DNA from: Neostapfia colusana
Lineage: Eukaryota; Streptophyta; Magnoliopsida; Poales; Poaceae
Length of the DNA stretch: 64,000 nucleotides
Direction: 5' to 3'
Assembly (NCBI GenBank): GCA_030760725.1
Contig: JASWHV010000001.1
Location: 25,045,928 to 25,109,927 of the forward strand
Shown here: piece by piece, positions 45,637-54,910 of the stretch
How the letters are laid out: each line of letters opens with the position of its first letter
How positions within the stretch are numbered: the first letter of the stretch is position 1
Program-made: the position numbers and the translations under genes
The notes under the pieces: generated by a model
The model's input: the letters and a program-made list of their open reading frames with translations, nothing else
Database searches by the model: none
What the model was told of the DNA's origin: nothing

Positions 45637-45772
45637 TATACTAATTTGGAAAGCTAAGTTTCCAGAAAAAAAATCTTCATGTGGCTTATGGAAAATGGTG
45701 CTGGTCTAACCAAAGACAACATGGTTAGTGGAGACTATGCTTGTTATTTCTGCAACCAACTTGAGAGTATTG
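45637..45772 (+). mobile_element. L1-type LINE, segment 3
   Basis: The LINE resumes with LIWKAKFPEKKIFMWL, then TKDN and ACYFCNQLESI. This is the start of the zf-RVT (zinc-binding RT) C-terminal domain of plant L1 elements. It is cut by Copia-2. Across the Copia-2 insertion it reads straight on into DHLFFECP at 51987. Confidence 0.75.
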
Positions 45773-46642
45773 TGTTGGAATTTAGGGCTAGGCCCAATAG
45801 AAATTCTGAATAATTCCAAATAAATCTCAAAGGCCCATTAGTGCCAAAGTGAGTGGTGTTGTGTGTTTAGTCCCACATGGGAAGTTGGAGGGGAGCAACT
45901 CCTACATATAAGGGAGGTTGTTCTACCACTACCTGAGTGAGTGAGAACATGAGATGAGAGAGGTGGCCCACACGCGCTCCTCCTCCTCGCTCGCCTCGCC
46001 CCCCACACGTGCGCGCGCGTGTGTTCGTGTGTTTGTGTGAATTCGAGCCTCGAGCCGAGCCCAACTTTTATTTTTGCTGCAGAAGAAATACGAGTTGGAC
46101 TCTGGCTTCGAATTGGGCTGAGTCTATTGGAGACGGACGCGTCTACAACAACCGAGTCGTTTCATATGCGGATCCTCCGGATTGCAACCGAACCGCCTCT
46201 CGAGGACTCTATAAATAGCGGGCGTGTGCGGCAGGGAAGGGCATCCCACGATCCAGCGATTCCACGTTCGAGTTCCTTGCGCCGCCATTGTAGTCTACTC
46301 CATCCCGAGCGCCGGCGTGCACCGACGATCGGAAGAGCAGGTCTCCGGAACCTCTCGCCCTTACGATCCTGCACCGAGAAAGAGCGAATAAGGTTTTTGG
46401 GAAGCGCTTCGCGCGACTGCTCGCGTTCTTCATCACGGGTCGTCTACCGCCGAGATCGGGCGCTGCTGCCCAACGACGCTACCAACGCCTGCAGCGACAA
46501 GTCGCCGTCAGAGTTACGGCGATTTCTCCGGCTTCCAATAGGTACGCAAATATTCTCGTTCCGATTATCGAGCGGTGTTTCTCGCTGTTGGATTTGCGTG
46601 TTTTTCCGGAATTGTTCAGTAAATTGCCTTTTACATCTAACA
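45773..46642 (+). repeat. Copia-2 5' LTR
   Basis: Starts TGTTGGAATTTAGG. It has a TATAAATA box at 46210-46217 about 430 bp before its end and a GT/CG-rich simple stretch near 46005-46035 that differs from the 3' LTR. Confidence 0.9.
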
Positions 46643-46680
46643 ATCCAAAAACCTTATTTAGGCAATTTCCTGAGTTGAAC

Positions 46681-49516
46681 ATGATGACTTTAGCCGATGC
46701 ACTGAGGCCGGAGAAGTTCTCTGGTGTGCACTTTAAGGGGTGGCAAGTTAAAGTCACGCTCTGGCTCCAGGCGCTTAAGATCTTCTGGGTAACCGAGGGC
46801 AGGCCTCAAGGTCCTTTGACTGTTGAAGAACAGACAAAGTTCGAGGAAGCCAATTCTGCCCTGAGAGGATGCATCTTAAGCGTTCTTGACAATAAACTCT
46901 GTGATGTCTATCTGATAGTCACAGATGGGAAAGAGCTCTGGGATGCACTAAACGCTAAGTATGGTGCAGCCGATGCAGGCGGTGAACTGCACATCTTGGA
47001 GAATTTTCATGACTACAAGATGGTTAACAACCGTCCCGTAGTGGAACAGGCTCATGAGATACAGTGCATCGTGAGAGAGCTCCACCTTCTTAAGTGTCCT
47101 TTACCCGATAAGTTTGTGGCTGGTTGCATTATTGCAAAGTTGCCTCCTTCATGGAGGAACTTCGCCACAACTCTCAAACACAAGAGACAGGAAATATCAG
47201 TTGAAAACCTGATAGCATCTCTTGATGTTGAGGAGAAGGCTCGGGCTAAGGACACTACTGAGAAAGGAGGTGACGGTCAATCTAGCGCCAATATGGTGCA
47301 GAAACCCAATGTCAAGAATAAAGGGAATAACAAGCCAAACAAAACTACTGCTTTCAAGAAAAGGAAGAAGTCAAACAAAGCCAATGAGGGCTGCTATACC
47401 TATGGCGAGCATGGGCATTTTTCCAAGGACTGTCCTGAGAGGGCAGACCGTAGAGGGAAAAAGAGTGTCAACGTCGTGACATCTAGCAATGCAGATGGGT
47501 ACGGTAATTCTTTTACTGTTCTTTCTGTTTCTCAAACACCATCTTGGTGGTTTGATATGGGTGCTAATGTTCATGTATGTTCTGACATGTCGATGTTTAC
47601 TTTTTACCAGTTCGTCCGGGATTCCTCCATGCTGATGGGGAATGGGTCACATGCTTCTGTTCGTGGTGTTGGCACGGTCGATCTGAAGTTCACTTCGGGA
47701 AAGATTGTCCAACTGAAGAACGTGCAGCATGTCCCTACTATGAACAAGAATCTTGTTAGCAGGACCCTTCTGTGTAGAGATGGGTTTAAAGTAGTGTTAG
47801 AGTCCAATAAAATTGTTTTGTCTAGGCATGGACAATTTATTGGTAAAGGCTATGAGTGCGGAGGCTTGTTCCGCTTCTCTCTTTTGGAGTTTAATAATAA
47901 GTCAGTAAACCATATTTGTGGCAGTGTTGATGATGATGCAAGTCTTTGGCATTCTCGTTTATGTCACGTTAATTTTGATTTATTGAATCGGCTATCTAGT
48001 CTCAAATTAATTCCGGAATTCACCATTGTCAAAGGTTCTAAATGCCATAGTTGTGTGCAATCAAAGCAACCTCGAAAGGCTCACAAGGCAGCCGAGGAGA
48101 GAAACTTGGCACCACTAGAACTCATACATTCTGATCTTTGCGAGATGAATGGTGTGTTGATAAAAGGTGGAAAGAAATATTTCATGACATTAATTGATGA
48201 TTCTACCAGATTCTGCTATGTTTACTTGTTGCAAACTAAAGATGAAGCGTTAGACTACTTTAAAATCTATAAAGCTGAAGTAGAAAATCAGTTAGAGAGA
48301 AAGATCAAACGTCTTAGGTCAGATCGTGGTGGAGAGTATTTTCCCAAAATATTTGATGAATTTTGTGAGGAACACGGTATTATACATGAGAGGACGCCTC
48401 CCTATTCACCCCAATCAAACAGGGTAGCCGAGAGGAAAAACCGAACACTGTGTGACTTGGTGAATGCCATGTTAGACACTTCCGGTTTATCTAAGGCATG
48501 GTGGGGGGAGGCTCTATTGACTTCATGTCATGTCCTAAATCGTGTTCCAAACAAGAATAAAGAGAAAACCCCTTATGAGGAGTGGGTTGGGAGAAAACCA
48601 TCACTTTCATACTTGCGTACTTGGGGATGTTTGACAAAGGTCAATATTCCAATTACCAAGAAACGCAAGCTTGGACCAAAGACAGTGGATTGTATCTTTC
48701 TAGGCTATGCTCAGCGGAGCATTGCATATAGATTTTTAGTAGTTAAATCTGAGATACCTGATATGCATGTTGATACTATTATGGAATCTCGTTATGCAAC
48801 ATTTTTTGAGAATATATTTCCTATGAAAGATATGCATAGCACTGTTAGGATTTCATCTGAAATTTGTCCTGATTCTACCGCAACTAGTGAGTTTCTTGAA
48901 ACATTTAAGAATGTCCTGAAGGAGGAACACAATGAAACAACTCAGTCGAGTAAGAGATCAAGGATTGCAAAATCCTTTGGTGATGATTTCATTGTGTACC
49001 TTGTGGACGATACTCCCAAATCCATAACAGAGGCATATGCATCATCTGATGCAGATGACTGGAAAGAAGCAGTTCATAGTGAGATGGACTCAATTCTTTC
49101 TAATAGAACTTGGGAGTTAACTGAACGACCGTACGGGTGCAAACCAGTAGGTTGTAAGTGGGTGTTCAAGAAGAAGCTTAGGACTGATGGTACTATCGAA
49201 AAGTACAAGGCGAGACTAGTTGCAAAAGGCTATACTCAAAAGGAAGGTGAAGACTATTTTGACACCTATTCACCTGTCGCCAGAATGACAACAATTCGTG
49301 TACTACTTTCCTTGGCTGCCTATTATGGTCTGATCATCCATCAAATGGATGTGAAGACACCTTTCCTTAACGGAGAGTTGGAAGAGGAAATCTATATGGA
49401 ACAGCCTGATGGGTTCGTAGTAAAGGGTGAAGAGAGAAAGGTGTGCAAATTGTTGAAATTCTTGTATGGTCTGAAACAAGCACCTAAGCATGGCTTGAGA
49501 AGTTTGACAGTACTTT
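46681..49516 (+). pseudogene. Copia-2 gag-protease-integrase-RT N-part
   Basis: The ATG at 46681 starts MMTLADALRPEKFSGVHF, the usual copia gag (UBN2) N-terminus. The knuckle CYTYGEHGHFSKDC has Tyr in place of the second Cys. The protease site is WWFDMGANVHVCSD. Integrase: WHSRLCHVNFDLL, CHSCVQSKQ, LIHSDLCEM, SDRGGEYF, SPQSNRVAERKN. RT begins NRTWELTERPYG, CKWVFKKKLR, KARLVAKGYTQKEG. About 945 codons are open, then one base is missing between 49490 and 49491 (KQAPK then shifted), ending at TAA 49516. It is structurally complete apart from that break and the changed knuckle. Confidence 0.88.
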
Positions 49517-50564
49517 AATGTCTGCAGGCTTTGTCATTAATGAGGCTGATCGGTGTGTGTATTATCGCCATGGTGGGGGCGATAGTGTTATATTATGCTT
49601 GTATGTGGATGATATACTCATTTTTGGTACGAGCATTAATATAATTTCTGAGGTCAAGTCGTTTCTATCAAAGTGTTTTGATATGAAAGATCTGGGAGAA
49701 GCTAATGTTATTTTAAACATTAAGCTAAATAAGGATGAGAGTGGAATTACTTTAACGCAATCCCACTATGTTGAGAAAATCTTGAGTCGCTTCGGCTTTA
49801 TGGATAGCAAGATTTCTCCAACACCTTATGATCCCAGCGTGATACTCAGAAAGAACAAGAGAGAGCCAAGAGATCAACTTAAATATTCTCAGATGATCGG
49901 TTCACTCATGTACTTAGCAAGCGCAACGCGTCCCGATATCTCATTTGCTGTGAGCAAATTGAGCAGGTTCATGTCAAACCCGGGTATAGATCATTGGCAT
50001 GCACTTGAAAGGGTTATGCGCTACTTGAAAGGTACGATGAGTTATGGAATTCACTATACGGGGAATCCGGCCGTGCCTGAGGGTTATAGTGATTCGAACT
50101 GGATCTCTGATGTTGATGAGCTCTATGCCACGAGTGGATATGTGTTCACTCTAGCTGGTGGCGCTGTATCATGGAGGTCTTGTAAACAGACCATATTGAC
50201 GAGGTCAACCATGGAAGCAGAACTCACTGCTTTAGAGACAGCAACTGCGGAGGCAGAATGGCTGCGAGAGCTCTTGATGGATTTGCCTGTGGTTGAGAAA
50301 CCATTGCCGGCAATCCTTATGAACTGTGATAATCAGACTGTGATTGTCAAAGTGAACAGTTCTAAGGATAATGCAAAATCATCAAGACATGTCAAGAGGC
50401 GACTAAAATCTGTCAGGAAAATAAGGAACTCCGGAGTTATTACTGTTTCGTACATACAAACAGATAAAAACCTGGCAGATCCCTTTACGAAGGGACTATC
50501 ACGTAATGTGATAGAAAGTGCATCGAGGGAGATGGGTTTGAGACCCATGGATGTGACACCATAG
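49491..50564 (+). pseudogene. Copia-2 RT C-part and RNase H
   Basis: In the shifted frame: FDSTLMSAGFVINEAD, catalytic YVDD at 49602-49613, MKDLGEANVILNIKL, then RNase H with YSQMIGSLMYLASATRPD, YSDSNWISDVDE and TRSTMEAELTALETA. The tail is QTDKNLADPFTKGLSRNVI, and the TAG lies at 50562-50564. All catalytic positions I can check are present. Confidence 0.88.
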
Positions 50565-51113
50565 TGGTAACCCAGCCTATGTGATCGAAGATCCCGTGAA
50601 TTAGGATATGAGATAAACAAGCTAGTGGTTCACTGAGGAGAGTACTTCCTTGAGACCCTCTCTATGTAAAGATGCACAAATATACTCTCAAACTGTAAGG
50701 CAGGTTGGTATTAAGCCTTAATGTGTTTCTGTTGGCTATGTGTAGCAAAGATGCCGTCCTACAGGGCAATCTTGAAAGAAACACACCTATATGAGTTCCG
50801 ACTGTCTAACGTCGCAGTCTGTGAGATTTGGGTGATCTATAGAAAAACTCATGAAGAGACCAGGGAGTACGACGCATATGCTCCACCCGCGGGGTAGACT
50901 ACTGGTAGTCAAGTACTAGTAATGGTCTTTGAGTGAAATTGGTTTGCACAAAACTTGCAATTCAAGGCGTAGTCCATTGTTCAAGTTGTGAATTGATGTA
51001 ACTTGAGGATCTAGGCAGAAGTTCAACTTAACAGTCTTTGCTGAAACACTAGTATATCAAACAAGGAACGAGAATGATGTCTCTCCTAATGGCTTTGAGA
51101 TCTGGTGGGGGAT
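50565..51113 (+). other. Copia-2 3' untranslated region
   Basis: Non-coding region between the pol stop and the 3' LTR. It ends in the polypurine tract CTGGTGGGGGAT just before 51114. No extra gene was seen. Confidence 0.6.
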
Positions 51114-51981
51114 TGTTGGAATTTAGGGCTAGGCCCAATAGAAATTCTGAATAATTCCAAATAAATCTCAAAGGCCCATTAGTGCCAAAGTGAGTGGTGT
51201 TGTGTGTTTAGTCCCACATGGGAAGTTGGAGGGGAGCAACTCCTACATATAAGGGAGGTTGTTCTACCACTACCTGAGTGAGTGAGAACATGAGATGAGA
51301 GGGGTGGCCCACGCGCGCTCCTCCTCCTCGCTCGCTCGTCTCGCCCCGCCCCGCACACACGCGCGTGTGTTCGTGTGAATTCGAGCCTCGAGCCGAGCCC
51401 AACTTTTATTTTTGCTGCAGAAGAAATACGAGTTGGACTCTGGGCTTCGAATTGGGCTGAGTCTATTGGAGACGGACGCGTCTACAACAACCGAGTCGGT
51501 TCAGATGCGGATCCTCCGGATTGCAACCGAACCGCCTCTCGAGGACTCTATAAATAGCGGGCATGCGCGGCAGGGAAGGGCATCCCACGATCCAGCGATT
51601 CCACGTTCGAGTTCCTTGCGCCGCCATTGTAGTCTACTCCATCCCGAGCGCCGGCGTGCACCGACGATCGGGATAGCAGGTCTCCGGAACCTCTCGCCCT
51701 TGCGATCCTGCACCGGGAAAGGGCGAATAAGGTTTTTAGGAAGCGCTTCGTGCGACTGCTCGCGTTCTTCATCACGGGTCGTCTAACGCCGAGATCGGAC
51801 GCTGCTGCCCAACGATGCTACCATCGCCTGCAGCGACAAGTCGCCGTCAGAGTTACGGCGATTTCTCCGGCTTCTAATCGGTACGCAAATATTCTCGTTC
51901 CGATTATCGAGCGGTGTTTCTCGCTGTTGGATTTGCGTGTTTTTCCGGAATTGTTCAGTAAATTGCCTTTTACATCTAACA
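51114..51981 (+). repeat. Copia-2 3' LTR
   Basis: 868-bp near-copy of the 5' LTR, differing mainly by small indels in the CG/GT-rich stretch near 51320-51370 and scattered substitutions. Confidence 0.9.
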
Positions 51982-51986
51982 TATTG

Positions 51987-52690
51987 ATCATTTGTTCTTT
52001 GAGTGTCCTATCATGAAAGTGGTTTGGGGGTCGTGGTCCTTGTGGATTTATGTTTCAATGCTCAATAGACCCAGATCGTATGAACAATATTGGTCCTGGA
52101 TTGCGTCAAGCCTCAGGCTTACATGGAAGGGGGAATCTCACAGGTCTAGCGGCCACATGTTGGGCGGCTTGGAAATGCAGAAACAAAGCTTGTTTTGACA
52201 AGGTTACGATTAGGCATCCTTGTGATATCGTATTCCAAGCATGCGTTTTCTTGAATTACTGGGTAGGTCTTCAGCCAGTGGACGTGAAGGAGATAATGAA
52301 ATCAGGCACCTCGGCCATGCTGCAGGTAGTAGTTAGGGTGCTGCAATGACGAGGGAGATGTGTGGTGTTGTGTAGAATCCAACATGAAGATGAAGTTGAC
52401 GATGGAAAGGTCAATCAAGAAGATGCAGCCTGAAGAGGGGAGTTTCAATCTGAAAAAGAGACGTTCTGTTTCCAGAAATATTTTTCCAAACTTTGTAATA
52501 GGGAGGTTTCTGTAATATTTTTGGTGGTTTAGATTCCCTTATTATCACCCCCAAGTGCTACCTGGAGGCCCGGTGGTCTATTTGGGGGTGGGGGAGCTCT
52601 TCTTCTCAGTCTTTTGCTTCTTGCATCTGAACAAGATGTAACAAACTCTGAGCTCCGTTCTTGAATGGAAGTGAGTATTACTCGTTTAAA
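51987..52690 (+). mobile_element. L1-type LINE, segment 4 and 3' end
   Basis: Continues with DHLFFECPIMKVVWGSW and RSYEQYWSWIASSL, then in a shifted frame GLAATCWAAWKCRNKACFD and CVFLNYWVGLQ, the plant L1 zf-RVT C-terminus. The frame closes at about 52349. The 3' untranslated part runs to a short A-run near 52684-52690. The sequence after it belongs to the RING-gene intron, so the LINE inserted there. Confidence 0.75.
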
Positions 52691-52761
52691 AAATTGTGGT
52701 TTGCTGCATGTGCATCAAATAACTAGAAGTCAGAACAGGTAAAAACACAATATATCTTACC

Positions 52762-52835
52762 TTGTAACAACCGCAAGCTCCTTTAGATCAAAACTGCTCT
52801 TCAATGTTTCCTCCTGTGGATGCATGACTGGTGCC
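52762..52835 (-). pseudogene. RING-H2 gene, upstream exon of 74 bp
   Basis: Minus strand: acceptor TTGCATTCAG before 52835 and donor GTAAGATATA after 52762. It holds 24 codons (APVMHPQEETLKSSFDLK, ELAVVT) and two trailing bases AG. These combine with the leading A of the exon at 21194 into an Arg codon. The intron between is about 31.6 kb, nearly all transposon. No domain is recognised. Further 5' exons must lie beyond. Confidence 0.6.
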
Positions 52836-53346
52836 TGAATGCAACAGAAGCAATTCAAAAGTTTATAATCAGTTCGGTTAACAAGATTGGGCAGAACTAA
52901 CAACAAAAAATAAAAACTAACAAATGCTGGTATGGACTGGAATGGATCAGACTACAGTACAATAAGAGCAACACACATCATTATTGACTGAATGGACCGG
53001 ACAACAGTACAAAACCATAGAACTGAAAACTTGAAATGAGCAAACTGCCTTCAGAGGAATATGGCATGTGATTCATATCAGTGGATGCTGTAGGATTTCC
53101 GGTCTTCTCAACACACCAGCAAGAACAAAGAGGAGAGGAGGAAGACAGGATAAGTCTTTTGCAAACTGAAGCTATCACATTGCTTCGCTCCATTGCATAG
53201 ATATTTATAGTACAAATTATGCTCAGCTAGTCAGCTGCAAGTGGCCATTTAAGATGGCACTGTAAAAACTAGAGCTACAAGTTATCAAGCAAGTCCCCTG
53301 CCATATTTACTTTACCCTGAAGTCCTGCTCGCCACATGATCCACTT
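52836..53346 (-). other. Unassigned region upstream of the RING-gene exon
   Basis: No exon with matching phase could be identified. On the minus strand there is a TATAAATAT box (plus 53201-53209) followed by CT-rich sequence. It could be a fragment of another LTR or a promoter. There is a 70-codon open frame at 52981-53193 with no motif. Confidence 0.3.
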
Positions 53347-53505
53347 TATTAGAGGAGAATTAGTGGATTGATTAATCAGGTGTCAAGGGGGTACAAATAT
53401 ATAGGTCTGTCAAGGGTGAAAAATGACTAAAGTGCCCTTAACCCTAATGACAGTCTAATGACTAAAATGCCCCTAATGGCACACCCCTAATTACATAGTC
53501 TAACA
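53347..53505 (-). repeat. Copia-3 3' LTR, 159 bp
   Basis: Minus strand TGTTAGACTATG...CTCTAATA, with a TATATATTTG box and direct contact with the purine tract at 53506. It has the same length and ends as the solo LTR at 20629-20787. Confidence 0.8.
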
Positions 53506-53770
53506 CCCCCTCTCCCTGTAGTCCCAACATCTAGCCACAACAGATGTTGAGACTAGACTGAAACTCGGAGAACAGCGACGACGGGAGGCCCTTTGTGAAG
53601 ATGTCAGCGAACTGTGACGTCATCAGGACATAGTGCACCCGAACCTCGCCACGTGCAACCCACTCAAGAATAAAGTGGAGGTCGATCTCCACATGCTTCG
53701 TGCGCTGATGCTGGACAGGGTTGGTGGAGAGATAGACGGCGTTGACGTTGTCGCAGTAGATCAGAGTGCT

Positions 53771-54332
53771 TCAGGTGACGGGAGAGTGGAGCTCATGAAG
53801 TAGCTGCTGAAGCCAAGAAGCCTCAGCCACGCCGTTGGCCACGGCGCAGTACTCCGCCTCAGCACTCGAGCGCGACACCACGTGCTGCCGCTTCGAAGAC
53901 CGGGAGATGAGGTTGTCACCCACGAAGACAGCGTAATCAGAGGTGGACCGACGAGTGTCTGGGCAGCCTGCCCAATCAGTGTCAGTGTACACAACCAGCT
54001 CGGAGGCCGAGTCATGCCGAAGGAGGCCATACTCGAGGGTGCCGTGAAGGTAACGAAGAATCCGCTTCACAGCGGTGAGGTGAGGCTCCCACGGGTCATG
54101 CATGTGAAGACACACCTGCTGAACCGCGTAGGAGATATCCGGCCTGGTGAAGGTGAGGTACTGGAGGGCACCAGCAAGACTCCTGTAAGTAGTGGGATCA
54201 GTGTTGGGTGTCTCGTCAGAAATGGAGACCTTCGCCTGGGTGTCCACCAGAGTCGAGCACGGCTTGCACTCAGCCACGCCCGCTCGCTAGAGAATGTCCA
54301 GGCAGTAATGTCGCTAGTGAAGGAACATGCCA
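53771..54332 (-). pseudogene. Copia-3 RNase H
   Basis: MAECKPCSTLVDTQAKVS, YRSLAGALQYLTFTRPDISY, YTDTDWAGCPDTRRSTS and SRSSAEAEYCAVANGVAE are the copia RNase H landmarks, including the YTDTDWAG active-site Asp. It is cut at 54332 by Copia-4. The preceding RT is found at 59886 onward. Confidence 0.8.
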
Positions 54333-54910
54333 TGTTGCAATTCCGATGTTGAACACACCAAAAAACCTGCTTCTGTTCCACCTTTCTGGTGATGTCCAGC
54401 AGCAGTTTAGCACCCCACCTGGGTGCTATTCTTGCTGTCCTGAGAGCAGGGACTAGTAGCAGCAAGTAGAACAGAACAGAGAGGAGATCAGCAGCTGCAG
54501 ATCTGTTCTGCTGTTGAGAGAGGCGCAAAACAAAGGAGATCAGGGGGGGGGGGGGTGGCGGCTGGTTCTAGGCCTTGGTGGCGGCTAGGGCAGAAACCTG
54601 GGAGGCGGCTAGGGCAGAGGTGGAGGCGGTGGCTCCAAGAGGGAGAGGTGGAGGCGGCTAGGGTTTGAGGAGGAGGAATTCTTCTCTTTTTTTGATCTCA
54701 TCTAAAACTGGGGTGTTTGGCTTCTTTATATAGCCCCCCTTACAAGAGTCCTGATCTATTACAACTCAATCTTTTAGTCTATCTCTAATTCTATCTCTAA
54801 AAAGACTAAACTCAGATTTCTTCTAGAAGGGGGATCCGGCCTGGGCCAGGTCAGACCAGCCCACACGGCCCAGTTCTGGCCGCCCTGGGCTAGGGGCAGA
54901 TCAGCCCACA
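54333..54910 (-). repeat. Copia-4 3' LTR
   Basis: 578 bp with a 13-G run (plus 54543-54555) also present in the partner LTR. The end of the pol frame overlaps its first few bases. Confidence 0.88.

Larger units (their letters stand above)
45773..51981 (+). mobile_element. Copia-2: nearly intact Ty1/copia retrotransposon
   Basis: LTRs lie at 45773-46642 and 51114-51981 (870 and 868 bp, TGTTGGAATT...CATCTAACA), with a perfect TSD TATTG at 45768-45772 and 51982-51986. The PPT GGTGGGGGAT precedes the 3' LTR. The single gag-pol frame is broken only by one missing base near 49490, so it is probably the youngest insertion here. Only 38 bp separates the 5' LTR and the gag ATG, and no TGGTATCAGAGC primer site is visible. 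Confidence 0.92.

Noticed and set aside
46019..46678. 219-codon frame across the Copia-2 LTR end and leader
   Set aside because: Most of it lies in the LTR, it lacks motifs and the real gag ATG is at 46681. The 3' LTR copy has a related but shorter frame.
52690..52720. LINE target-site duplication between the 3' end (TTGTGG) and the sequence before 21456 (TTGTGG)
   Set aside because: Only six bases match, and the 5' side runs into a poly-G tract, so chance cannot be excluded.
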